A stretch of DNA of 64,000 nt from Pseudoflavitalea rhizosphaerae (GTDB taxonomy: Bacteria > Bacteroidota > Bacteroidia > Chitinophagales > Chitinophagaceae). Shown piece after piece: positions 54,024 to 63,150 of the stretch; positions within the stretch are counted from its first letter, which is position 1, and the number at the start of each line of letters is the position of its first letter. Below the pieces are notes generated by a model that worked only from the letters and a program-made list of their open reading frames with translations, had not been told where the DNA came from and searched no databases. A program made the translations under genes and the position numbers. The stretch covers positions 124,001 through 188,000 of the forward strand of contig NZ_RCSU01000002.1 of the NCBI RefSeq assembly GCF_003991355.1, read 5' to 3'.

Positions 54024-54959
54024 ATGAAGCAAGTATTGATCGTCCTGCTCTTATTGTGCAATTTTTGTTACGCTCAATCAACCTTTCAGCCGGTAGCCAT
54101 TTGCCTTGAAGGGAAGGGCTGTGAAGAAGCTATTATCCAACTGAGCAGAAGCAGGATCAGCCAGCTATCCGGAAAGCCCGGATTGTTTGCCAATGCCGGA
54201 AAAAATGCGCTGCTGGTAGTCGATGGATGTGAGGTGTCCGTTACTGACAGCCTTACCATCGGGCAATTGCACAAGCAATACGGCGGCAAAGGCACGGCTC
54301 CGAAAAAGCGGTATTTTAACCTGGAACAATATCTCAGGGAAAAAGGATGCCTGCTTTGTCCGAATGCTACTAAAAGGATCTCCTTCCGGGTAAGCTCACC
54401 CGAATTCACCGGCTCTTCCTATTTTTTTTCCAACCTGCAGAAAGGAGAAGCTTATATGCCTAATGCAGCATACCTCAAATTGTATGGGCCGGAAGCCGCC
54501 GGTATGACCGTAGATGCCTTTTTCCGGGATTACCAATATGTCAATTATGTTATAGATCCCGAAGGCAGGAAATATAAAATGAATATGCCCATCGGCCTGA
54601 GTATGGGCGCTCCGGGAAAAAATGATTTTAACAACGAAAAGTATTTCAAAGAGAACTTCCGGAAAACAGGAAAAAAGAAAAAATTCCTGAACACTCCTCA
54701 TGACCAGGTAGAGTACCGCGGAAAAGGAGAAGAAGGCCTGCTTCATTTCTGGCTGGCGCCTGCCCCCGGTATCTGCCTGCCTGTAGGCAAGTTTGATGCG
54801 ATGGGATTTTTTAACCTGGGTTTTATCGCCGTTGACGGCATTACCTACCTGGTTGCGGCCATTGAAGGCAATAATTTCAAGGCGGAAATTACCGGTTACG
54901 GAGAAGGCAGTTACCAGTTCAACCCTTCGGGCTATTCTTCAATTCCTGCATCCTTTTAA
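54024..54959 (+). CDS. Secreted Cys-containing protein, unknown function (311 aa)
   Basis: Signal peptide ending CYAQ (about residue 18). ICLEGKGCEEAIIQLSRSRIS resembles the paired-Cys start of the gene at 52471. Further cysteines at EKGCLLCPNATKR (about 105-117) could form a second disulfide or metal site. The C-terminal half is beta-rich and ends FNPSGYSSIPASF. Fifth gene of the operon; function unknown. Confidence 0.62.
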   Translation: MKQVLIVLLLLCNFCYAQSTFQPVAICLEGKGCEEAIIQLSRSRISQLSGKPGLFANAGKNALLVVDGCEVSVTDSLTIGQLHKQYGGKGTAPKKRYFNLEQYLREKGCLLCPNATKRISFRVSSPEFTGSSYFFSNLQKGEAYMPNAAYLKLYGPEAAGMTVDAFFRDYQYVNYVIDPEGRKYKMNMPIGLSMGAPGKNDFNNEKYFKENFRKTGKKKKFLNTPHDQVEYRGKGEEGLLHFWLAPAPGICLPVGKFDAMGFFNLGFIAVDGITYLVAAIEGNNFKAEITGYGEGSYQFNPSGYSSIPASF

Positions 54960-54988
54960 TCAATGATTCACTCATTAAAACCGACAAT

Positions 54989-56158
54989 ATGAAAAGAAAT
55001 CTCTTTCTCCTGCTTTGTTTACTTCCAGGGTTCCTGCTGGCTCAACCCGGCTGGACAGGTACTTTCAATACTAAGTACGGGCCGCTCAAGTTGATGGAAG
55101 AATACGGGTTTGAATATCCTGATGGCGGCATCATTTATGGTGATTATGCCGGCAAAGGCACCATAGTTGGTACGCTAAAAGATAAAGGGTCCCGTTTTGA
55201 AGGCTATTTCTTTAATGGCAATGCATCAGGCAAATTTTCACTGGTCTGGAACTTCGATAAAAAAAGCTTTTCCGGCACCTGGGGCTATGGCGAAGAAATG
55301 AATGCCTATTCAACCAACCAGGATCATCAATGGACAGGAAAACAGGAATCAAGAACACAACCAACCAATATCAATACTGCTGTTTGGAGCGGCAAATGGA
55401 ACACCAATCACGGCTTTATCATACTGCAACAGGTAGGCAACAAGATCACCGGCAAATACCATACTGTTGGTGATATCGATGCTGTTTATGATCCTGCAAC
55501 AAAAAAAGTAAAAGGCAACTTTACCAATAAGGGCCAGAAAGGTTATTTCGAATGGGAATTCAAAGGTAATAGTTATACCGGAAGATGGGGATGGAACCAG
55601 GACCTCAATGGTGGAGAATGGAGCGGTACCAAGCAGGTGAAAAGCAATGCTCCCCTTACCAATGCTACACAGCCATCTGCGAATACATCAACCTCCCCCA
55701 CTACATCTTCTTCCACTTCTGAAGGCACTGTAAAGTTCTCGATTCGCCCGGTAGTTTTGCATTCGCTCGGAAATGTTTATGGTTTTGCAGGAGTGCAGGT
55801 GTTCAAACTCACACAGCATGGAAGCCAGGAGATTAAGCCTTTTGGTAAGAAGTCTCAATATTATTTCAATACTACAGAAAACAATATCGTTGCCAGCAAC
55901 AGTTTGCACAGATTCAACATTACCCTTGATAACCTCCGGGATTTCATTATTCCGGTAGAAGACATACAATCTAACGACACCGAATTACAAATAAAAATTT
56001 TCATGCACCTTAAACACAAAAAATTAGGAAGCAACAAAGATTACCGGTATAAAACTGTTACCTATAATTTAAAAAGGATTAACACCAGCACCATACATCT
56101 GAGAAGCGATGTAGGGCCAGAAATAGTTCAAATGGACTTTTCAATAATAAAACAATAA
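54989..56158 (+). CDS. Secreted beta-repeat protein, unknown function (389 aa)
   Basis: Signal peptide ending LLAQ. Two similar beta domains follow: GWTGTFNTKYGPLKLMEE and GTWGYGEEMNAY in the first match WSGKWNTNHGFIILQQ and GRWGWNQDLNGGEWSG in the second. A Ser/Thr/Asn-rich linker (about 225-250) leads to a C-terminal beta domain (SIRPVVLHSLGNVYGFAGVQVF). The repeat looks like the short antiparallel meanders that bind carbohydrate or ions. Last gene of the operon; a terminator follows. Confidence 0.65.
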   Translation: MKRNLFLLLCLLPGFLLAQPGWTGTFNTKYGPLKLMEEYGFEYPDGGIIYGDYAGKGTIVGTLKDKGSRFEGYFFNGNASGKFSLVWNFDKKSFSGTWGYGEEMNAYSTNQDHQWTGKQESRTQPTNINTAVWSGKWNTNHGFIILQQVGNKITGKYHTVGDIDAVYDPATKKVKGNFTNKGQKGYFEWEFKGNSYTGRWGWNQDLNGGEWSGTKQVKSNAPLTNATQPSANTSTSPTTSSSTSEGTVKFSIRPVVLHSLGNVYGFAGVQVFKLTQHGSQEIKPFGKKSQYYFNTTENNIVASNSLHRFNITLDNLRDFIIPVEDIQSNDTELQIKIFMHLKHKKLGSNKDYRYKTVTYNLKRINTSTIHLRSDVGPEIVQMDFSIIKQ

Positions 56159-56563
56159 TGGGGCTGATGTACTACTAATTATCCGTATGCTCCCGTGGGC
56201 ATACGTATGTAACAGGTGATACCTCACCGGCAGCCAACAGATCCGTAACACGGTTACAACTTTCTATATCAGAAAAGTGACAGTAGAAGGTCACTGCTTC
56301 AACCCAGCTCATGCTAAACCGAAGCCAACATAAAATGAAAGCCGCCAGCTCTTTGGAGTGGCGGCCAATTTTTTTGGATCACAGAAATGGAACAGGATTG
56401 CTTAATCTCCTTGGCAATTCCTTGCTAATATCAATCATTGTACAAAGGTTAAATACACAGCTCGCACGATTTTTAATGATAAAAGCCAGTTTGCTTTGGC
56501 ATTTCTTGGGGAAAAATCCCAGTTCTCTGCCTAAATAAGAATGATAACCCCAATCCTCAAATC
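56159..56563. other. 405-base gap with the operon terminator
   Basis: Apart from the terminator at 56341-56375 nothing convincing is seen. A 75-codon frame across it is not credible because it crosses the hairpin. Confidence 0.6.
56341..56375 (+). terminator. Terminator of the secreted-protein operon
   Basis: Stem GCCGCCA/TGGCGGC with an inner CTC/GAG pairing and a T tract (seven T). Confidence 0.85.
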
Positions 56564-56911
56564 CTAGTTCTTACATCTATAATATACTTGAACAGTCTTA
56601 TTCTCCAGTAAAGATTCAAGTCGCAAACTGTCATTTGAAAGGTGCAATATTTTATTCTGTACTATTTCGCCCTCAGGACGAATTAAGTACAAATTTTGTG
56701 ATTTAATGTAATACTTAAATCTAAAAACAGTATCGCCTCGGCTTCCAAAGACGGCTAAGGAGTCATTTTGAAAAGTTAAAGTAGGATAATTTAACTGGTT
56801 TCCTATTAAGCACCATCGGCAAACCAACTTAGTGCTGTTGGATTTTGATGTAGCCATCGTAAAACATGAAGCAAACAGCACACTGATACCTACAAAAAAA
56901 AGTATTCTCAT
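56564..56911 (-). CDS. Lipoprotein, candidate immunity protein of the metzincin tip
   Basis: 115 residues with lipobox LFASC (Cys16), so anchored in the envelope. The mature domain is beta-rich ([32 protein letters not shown]), like a small lipocalin-type fold. Its ATG overlaps the stop codon of the Rhs-tip gene by four bases, the usual coupling of toxin and immunity genes. That it blocks the metzincin is inference. Confidence 0.6.
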   Translation of the reverse strand: MRILFFVGISVLFASCFTMATSKSNSTKLVCRWCLIGNQLNYPTLTFQNDSLAVFGSRGDTVFRFKYYIKSQNLYLIRPEGEIVQNKILHLSNDSLRLESLLENKTVQVYYRCKN

Positions 56912-57741
56912 TTATGAAATTTGTTTGTGAGATTCCCTATTTGACCCTTACCTGAAACTGGATCATATTTTATTTTATTCAGACCTAAATTATTAATATC
57001 GGCTTGCGTAACTTTTCGTTTATCGGGATTTAATGTATTCGTACCTGCTGATGAAGAGGCCCCATTAGGGGGATCCCAGGTAAACTCGGCATCCGTTAAT
57101 GTGCCTCGAGGGTACATGATGCCCGGTTGTCCCATACCTCGCAAATCAACACTAGCTGGATGCTCAAGTCCCATCCCATGCCCCATTTCATGAGCTCCCG
57201 TTGTCGGAGATTCCCCTTGCAGATTAGACAAAAGCCAAGTACCTGTATTGGCACCCAATTCATCCATGTTAGATATCGCTCCTCCATCCATAAGTTTAAT
57301 ATAGTTATTGCTGATATCCGTATTGGCTGCAACTTGCTCTGCTGTCAAATCCCCGGCATACTCACCTGTAATATTAAATTTCACGGCATACTCTACTCCA
57401 CCTATATCGACTTTCCCGTTTGCGTCATTCCATGCCTTGTTAGTATCTGCCGCATATTGTGCTGTTTGCGACTGTAGTTTTGATTCTTCAAAATTAACTT
57501 TCCCGCTCGTTTTCCCTCCTAGACCATAAAAAGTAATTTTAGAATTAATAGTAATAGTTTTATTCTTATGGTCAATTACTGGTTCACCAGATCGTCCATC
57601 AGGGTCGATAAAACTGATAGGGTTATTGTATGTGTAATTATAGGGTGACCAGCTGTTATAATTATCTGCTAACGGATCTGGTACTTGCCACCTGCCAATC
57701 TGGCCATCGTACATCCTCGCACCATAGTCATACCATTCCAA
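56908..57741 (-). CDS. Orphan Rhs tip with metzincin-type protease domain
   Basis: 277 residues from a TTG at 57741; the frame opens at 57768 after a stop codon and already reads as Rhs core (KEFSDGSG, then [16 protein letters not shown] and [17 protein letters not shown], ending IDPDGRS). So only the end of an Rhs shell is present. The C-terminal toxin has [11 protein letters not shown] (184-194) and the Met-turn PGIMYP, a complete metzincin zinc site. It resembles the displaced tip cassettes found behind rhs genes, which become active if recombined onto the full-length core. An immunity-like lipoprotein follows with a four-base overlap. Confidence 0.78.
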   Translation of the reverse strand: MEWYDYGARMYDGQIGRWQVPDPLADNYNSWSPYNYTYNNPISFIDPDGRSGEPVIDHKNKTITINSKITFYGLGGKTSGKVNFEESKLQSQTAQYAADTNKAWNDANGKVDIGGVEYAVKFNITGEYAGDLTAEQVAANTDISNNYIKLMDGGAISNMDELGANTGTWLLSNLQGESPTTGAHEMGHGMGLEHPASVDLRGMGQPGIMYPRGTLTDAEFTWDPPNGASSSAGTNTLNPDKRKVTQADINNLGLNKIKYDPVSGKGQIGNLTNKFHK

Positions 57742-57806
57742 TCCACTTCCATCGCTAAATTCTTTACTTCAGGTATTTTTGTTTAACTTTTAATAAATGA
57801 ATACCA

Positions 57807-58565
57807 ATGTTCGGCTTCTTTAAAAAGAAAAAAAACGCTTGCCCTATTCCCGAAGAGACCAGAATTTGGATGGAAAATGCTCTAATTTGGCTGATCAATC
57901 AATTTGGAGAAAAAAAACTTTTAGAGGACAAAACACTAATTCCATCTGAAAACGACTTTCCTTTACAATCCATTGGGACAGAAAAAATCGCTCATGACAT
58001 CCTTCCCATTATCGCGAAACAAATGGATGTTAATCCGGAAATCATTTCTATTGATTTTTACAATGAACAGTTAATAGAAATTAAGGGAGACATGGGCAAT
58101 ACTATTTATGGGCAGCAATTTGAAGACGATAATTATTCTACTGGATTTTACGAAGGAAAAGGCCCACATGGCAAGTATAATATTGCAATAGAAATTGGGC
58201 AGTTACAGGATCCGACAAAACTTATTGCAACCCTCGCTCATGAGATTGCGCATATCAAAATATTGGGAGAAAATAGGTTGAATGAAAATGACGAATACTT
58301 GACAGATCTCGTTACTGTATTTTTTGGGCTAGGCATTTTTAATGCCAATGCATCTTTCCAGTTTTATTCGGCCAGTAACAAATGGGGCTATTCAAAGCAA
58401 GGATATTTAACACAACAAGAGTGGGGTTACGCATTGGCGTTGTATGCATACATACGCAATGAAAAAAAACCAGATTGGATTAAATTTTTGACACCCAATA
58501 TCCAATCTGATTTTAATAAGAGTCAATTGTATATCTATGAAAACACTGATAAAGTGCTTGTTTAA
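57807..58565 (+). CDS. HExxH zincin-like protein within the Rhs locus
   Basis: 252 residues, no signal peptide but a basic start (FGFFKKKKN). LAHEIAHIKILGENR (about 143-157) is a zinc motif with H145, E146 and H149, and DEYLTDLVTVFFGLGIFNAN (about 162-181) offers the third acidic ligand; the spacing is gluzincin-like. On the opposite strand between the orphan tip and the Rhs gene. I have the impression that this family is common beside rhs genes; whether it is immunity, toxin or processing factor is unknown. Confidence 0.65.
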   Translation: MFGFFKKKKNACPIPEETRIWMENALIWLINQFGEKKLLEDKTLIPSENDFPLQSIGTEKIAHDILPIIAKQMDVNPEIISIDFYNEQLIEIKGDMGNTIYGQQFEDDNYSTGFYEGKGPHGKYNIAIEIGQLQDPTKLIATLAHEIAHIKILGENRLNENDEYLTDLVTVFFGLGIFNANASFQFYSASNKWGYSKQGYLTQQEWGYALALYAYIRNEKKPDWIKFLTPNIQSDFNKSQLYIYENTDKVLV

Positions 58566-58567
58566 TA

Positions 58568-58726
58568 TTACTTTCTAAAAAAAGGAAAATCATCTCTGGG
58601 TATCCCGCTCTTGATAAATAATATCCAAAGCAAATACAAGATAACGGCCAGTATAAAGATTAGGCGTACCCATTTTGGCATGTCTTCATTATTATCGTTA
58701 CTATTCTTATTTTTTATCTTTTTCAT
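58568..58726 (-). CDS. Small membrane protein overlapping the rhs stop, candidate immunity (52 aa)
   Basis: A 52-residue frame whose ATG overlaps the rhs stop codon by four bases (ATGA, 58723-58726). Product: a basic/Asn-rich start (KKIKNKNSNDN), one membrane segment (about 21-39, RLIFILAVILYLLWILFIK), a short polar tail. The overlap and position fit an immunity gene for the Rhs C-terminal domain. Too short to show homology by eye. Confidence 0.55.
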   Translation of the reverse strand: MKKIKNKNSNDNNEDMPKWVRLIFILAVILYLLWILFIKSGIPRDDFPFFRK

Positions 58727-61700
58727 CTGTAACCTTGGCTAATAGTAGGCATAGTTTGCCTCTCTGTTTTGGTTTTCTCAAAATCATTTGACTTTTTTGT
58801 ACTATTAAAAATCTGTTGCATAGGCGATTCCCCTAATAATGCAATCCCTGCTTTAACATTAAGGAGTTTCTGTTGACTATCCTTAACCCAATTACCCCAC
58901 TCTTCCTGTGTCGCGCCAGGCCCTGGTTGTGGAGAAAGCTGATTATTATCACGAATAGTCTGCACTTTTTGATCATATTCTCCTTGTAATTTATTATAAG
59001 CTGCTTCTGCATCCTTGTTTTTCCAAGTAATATTAATTTGTGTGGAAACAGTTACATCAGAGATGCCTACTATTTGTTGCACACTTGTTACTTGAATTCT
59101 TTCTATTTGTCCTTTTAAATCATCTATAGCTTCGGTTCCTTTTACTGCGAGATTTCCAACTCTATTGTCGCGTGTAACAAAAGGCCCTGTATGTTGTGCA
59201 CCTGTACCTGGCTCAAATGGTTCATAAATATCAGCTGGTTTGGCCGCCGACCCTGCTTGTTGGTTAGGTATATAGGTACTGGATGTTCGATACCGTGAAG
59301 CATTGGGGACGTAACTGTTAACCGTTCTGTATTGCATTCTATTCTGTGCATAATTAACACGAGGGGTTGCGTAACGTACAGGCTCTAATCCTTCAAGTTC
59401 TATATGAGTAGTTACCTGATTTCCGGAAAATGCATACGTTGAATAATATTCATATTCGTTTGCCAGAGGATCGATTTGAATAAACCTTCCAATTTGCGGA
59501 TCATGATTTCGCCATTTAAATTCATAATAATCAACTTCAAGTGCATCATTGAATTCTTGGCCTTGAAATTTTTCTTTTTTGTTTTGTAACTTACCAACGG
59601 CCTTTGAACTGATCCCCGCCATTGTCAACCCAAAAGGGTAATAATGGGTTTCCTCCAACATGGGTCCGGAAAAATGCCGCACACTCAGGTTATCAAAGAA
59701 CACATCCCAATTCTGCGTTTCATTACTCACATAAATATACAAAAAACCATTTTTGGGAATCTTGACGAAAGATGTCAGTGGTAAGAGACTCTCAGCATTG
59801 CCCACTACTTTGGCCCCACTACCTGTGCCAACGTATTTGAGTTGCTCATCCAACAGGATCCAGTTCAGGTAAGCTTTTGGCTTGGCAGTGGTAGCTGGAT
59901 TGTTTGTAGTCCTAAAACTATTGAGCACACTTACCAATGGGCTCGTGCCAATATTGTTCAATTGTACAAGGGTCCCCTTCAGTTCTCCCGTTGCTCCTAC
60001 GATACCACCTGCCAAAACACTCAGGATGTCATTCAACGGATCACTGGTAGGTCCCGCAGTACCACTGCCCCGATAAAAATATTTCACCGCAAGGTTGACC
60101 GAATCCCCGCTCATCACCTTGAGCACCATCGCAGGACCTACCTTCCGCCCACTGCCATTCACACGTGCTACTGAATCATTCGGGCTGGTCGTTGGGTCAG
60201 TAGGATAACCACTGATCAATGCCTTGGCATAAGAAGTTTGGGGTATGTTATAAAACAGCGAATCTTCCTTGGCCCGGTAAGCTGCTTCCATTGTGGCCAT
60301 ATAGACAGCCGTATCTTTTTGTTCGGTCAACAACATCCGCACATTGCCCAGATGATCTTTAAGAAAGTAATCGTAAAAATATTTATAACTGCTGCTACCA
60401 TTCTCGTAATACTGCTTTGCATACCGAAGTCTGCCCTCTTCATGCGCCAGGAATTGCAGCGTATCATTGTCGTATGCAGAACCGCCCAGATACAAGGTTG
60501 TCCTGGTCGGCTTGCCCGTTTCTGCTACCGTCTTTTTCAACTTGTTCCCCGCTGCGTCATAAGAATAAGTAATGGTACCTTTTACAGCACTACCCGTAGA
60601 ACGAACTGTGATCACTGATGGGAGATTCAGGTGATTGTAGACAATGCCGTTATTATTCGCATCCCCGATATCCTTGTTACGATCACGGATCATATTTCCA
60701 TTGCCGTCGTAGACATAGTCAACTGCAGAAGTGGATTTACTACCGATTGCCGCCATATACAGCGAAGAGCTGCGGAAGTCACCCAGCTTCGTCTGTTCAT
60801 CATTGTTACGCTCAATCACATTTTTAAGTTTATTGCTGTTAGCGTACGTGTATAACAAGCTGTCAATTGTAGCGCTGCCACCCAGCTTCCAGCCACGCTG
60901 GCTCATGCCGGTAATATTGCCATTGGCATCATAGCTCAGGTCTTTGACTGTAAAATCTAATCCCGCACTGGTATTGAAGGCAGCGACTATATATTGGGTA
61001 AAATTTGCTTTTAATAGTCGATTAGCCGCATCATACCCGTAATCATATTTTCGTTTTTCTCCATCGCCCTTACTTTTCCAGACCGTACCGGTAATGTTAC
61101 CGTTGTATTGGGCAGCAGTATAAGACTGGCTACCAATCAGACCATTGTTCATCTTGTCATAGCCCAGGTCATAACCAAAATAATTATCCTGGTGTGCGTC
61201 TTTCGCATAGGCTCGGTTCACGCCCAACAACCAGCCCCGGATATTGTATTCATAACGCATGGAATCAAGTACGGTGGCACCCAGGGACTTTTTACTCACT
61301 TGTCCCAGGGCATCGTATTCGTTGCTTACCAGTAAGTGTTCGGGTTTACTAATAGTAACACCATTGATGGTGCTGTTCACCGTTTTCTTGATCGTCAGCA
61401 CCCGCCCGAGGCTATCGTAGTCCATTTTTGTGACAATGAAATGGGTTTGTGGATTGACGCCCAATTTCTCCTGTTTTTCTACAATCACCAATGGCTGTCC
61501 ACTCCAGTTATATTGGGTGGTGACCACATCCACACCATTAGTGATATTTTGTGAGCGGGTCTGGATCACGCGCCCCTTGTTATCATAGAAGTTTATCGTG
61601 ATGAGGGTCTGCGCGGGGCTGCTCCCCAGGACTTTCACTTTACCACCTGTAACCAATCCTTTGGTAGCCGAAGCCATTTGCACCGCCTGCGGATAAGGCC

Positions 61701-63057
61701 AGTTGGCAGAGACACTTAACAGGTAAGTACTTACCTCACTGGTAGAAAAGTCTTTTAATGAGGCAGGCAGAGCAGCAGCCCAGGCATAATCATCGTAATA
61801 CACATTGGTCAGCTCTTCATAGATTTGACCCGATAAGTTCGGATAGGCTGTACTGTTATAAGCCTGCGTGTTATGATAAGCCCGGTCATTGGTATTGTTC
61901 CATAATCCGGTAACAACAGGACGGTTCAAAGCATCATATTGTGTATACAGCCACTTTTTCGTACCGGCTCCCCGGTTCACAGAATCCTGTATCAACACAA
62001 GACGGTCACGTGCATCATAGACCATCCATACGGGTCCGGCACCTGGTACTTTTTTAATGATCATCCGGCCGCGCTCATCATATTCATAGCGGAAGCAGTA
62101 TTCACTGGCGATAGCTGCTGTCAGTGTCCAATTACCCGCTTGTAAGAGCTCCACACCTCTGGGCTGGATAACACAGCGTAGCTGGCTCAGATCATCGTAT
62201 AGATAGTAGGTGCATAACCAACCTGTATAACCAGTTCCCGATCCGTTGTCGTCAGCAGCGGTCAGTTGTACTTTTTTGCAGATTATTTTTCCCTCCTTAT
62301 CCTTAAATTCTATCACCTGCTTGTTGTGCTCATCCACCATCACATTTTTATAAAGTTCTCCGGCGGGGTAAGCACCTGCAGAAGCATAGGTCCCCAGGCC
62401 ACCAGCCACATCGGTAACGGTCCAGATACGTACTGCATCAGCAGCGGTATTGATCCGGTATTTGATTTTTATGGATCTTCTGGCTGCCTCAGTGGCCTGT
62501 CCTGCAGTGCCGGCCCAACTGTTGCCGGGAGCAAAGGTTTCCAATACGCGGTTAAGGGGGGACGCCTCAAATACGGTTTGTCCGTAAAAGAAGGTCTCTC
62601 CCTGCCCGGCAATCGGGTTGACAGTTGCACTGGCATTACTGTAAAAAGCTGTCTGTTGCTGAAAGGGATTCGGTTTAAATAAACCATCGGAGACAGAAGT
62701 ATTACCATCGGTATTGTTGGCTGGTGAAGAAAGGTATTTGAACTGCTCGCGGCCAAACTGATCATATACCACTGGGCTCACCATATCCGCAGCACTCCCG
62801 CGTGTTGGCCAGGAACCTTGTTTGGTCACGGTTTGCAAAAGTCGCCCCAGTCCATCGAAATATTGTGTGGTTTGTTTGACATCCCTCACAGGCCTTGTCA
62901 CCAGCGTGGCAGGATTGGTTTCAGGTGCGGCCCCCTCCCAGATCCGGATAAAATTAACCTTTGAATTTGCAGGATAGGGAGCTGGGGGATTCTGAGCGCA
63001 GAGATTTACAGAGCTCATCATCCAGCATAAAATCAGCAATAATCTGCCGGTATTCAT
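58723..63057 (-). CDS. Rhs/YD-repeat protein (DUF6443 type), putative polymorphic toxin
   Basis: ATG at 63057 starts the signal peptide (NTGRLLLILCWMMSSVNLCAQ); a GTG at 63099 is less likely. About 1444 residues: a DUF6443-like start (VKQTTQYFDGLGRLLQTVTKQG), many YD repeats (such as YEYDERGRMIIKKVPGAG, YDALNRPV), then the Rhs-associated core end (YYEFKWRNHDPQIGRFIQIDPLANEYEYYS, given here in pieces: DPQIGRFIQIDPLANEY). After ELEGLEP come about 240 residues without a known toxin motif. The protein is exported and likely displayed or released; a small membrane protein follows. Confidence 0.9.
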   Translation of the reverse strand: MNTGRLLLILCWMMSSVNLCAQNPPAPYPANSKVNFIRIWEGAAPETNPATLVTRPVRDVKQTTQYFDGLGRLLQTVTKQGSWPTRGSAADMVSPVVYDQFGREQFKYLSSPANNTDGNTSVSDGLFKPNPFQQQTAFYSNASATVNPIAGQGETFFYGQTVFEASPLNRVLETFAPGNSWAGTAGQATEAARRSIKIKYRINTAADAVRIWTVTDVAGGLGTYASAGAYPAGELYKNVMVDEHNKQVIEFKDKEGKIICKKVQLTAADDNGSGTGYTGWLCTYYLYDDLSQLRCVIQPRGVELLQAGNWTLTAAIASEYCFRYEYDERGRMIIKKVPGAGPVWMVYDARDRLVLIQDSVNRGAGTKKWLYTQYDALNRPVVTGLWNNTNDRAYHNTQAYNSTAYPNLSGQIYEELTNVYYDDYAWAAALPASLKDFSTSEVSTYLLSVSANWPYPQAVQMASATKGLVTGGKVKVLGSSPAQTLITINFYDNKGRVIQTRSQNITNGVDVVTTQYNWSGQPLVIVEKQEKLGVNPQTHFIVTKMDYDSLGRVLTIKKTVNSTINGVTISKPEHLLVSNEYDALGQVSKKSLGATVLDSMRYEYNIRGWLLGVNRAYAKDAHQDNYFGYDLGYDKMNNGLIGSQSYTAAQYNGNITGTVWKSKGDGEKRKYDYGYDAANRLLKANFTQYIVAAFNTSAGLDFTVKDLSYDANGNITGMSQRGWKLGGSATIDSLLYTYANSNKLKNVIERNNDEQTKLGDFRSSSLYMAAIGSKSTSAVDYVYDGNGNMIRDRNKDIGDANNNGIVYNHLNLPSVITVRSTGSAVKGTITYSYDAAGNKLKKTVAETGKPTRTTLYLGGSAYDNDTLQFLAHEEGRLRYAKQYYENGSSSYKYFYDYFLKDHLGNVRMLLTEQKDTAVYMATMEAAYRAKEDSLFYNIPQTSYAKALISGYPTDPTTSPNDSVARVNGSGRKVGPAMVLKVMSGDSVNLAVKYFYRGSGTAGPTSDPLNDILSVLAGGIVGATGELKGTLVQLNNIGTSPLVSVLNSFRTTNNPATTAKPKAYLNWILLDEQLKYVGTGSGAKVVGNAESLLPLTSFVKIPKNGFLYIYVSNETQNWDVFFDNLSVRHFSGPMLEETHYYPFGLTMAGISSKAVGKLQNKKEKFQGQEFNDALEVDYYEFKWRNHDPQIGRFIQIDPLANEYEYYSTYAFSGNQVTTHIELEGLEPVRYATPRVNYAQNRMQYRTVNSYVPNASRYRTSSTYIPNQQAGSAAKPADIYEPFEPGTGAQHTGPFVTRDNRVGNLAVKGTEAIDDLKGQIERIQVTSVQQIVGISDVTVSTQINITWKNKDAEAAYNKLQGEYDQKVQTIRDNNQLSPQPGPGATQEEWGNWVKDSQQKLLNVKAGIALLGESPMQQIFNSTKKSNDFEKTKTERQTMPTISQGYR

Positions 63058-63150
63058 TTCTTCAGGTTTAATAGTAAGGTTGTACACAAACTCCCACACG
63101 CGTTGCTGGTAAAAAAATATCCAGTTCGAGATATGGGTTGCTAATAATGT

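Noticed and set aside
56311-56538. 75-codon plus-strand frame after the secreted-protein operon
   Set aside because: It runs through the operon terminator hairpin and has no promoter box.
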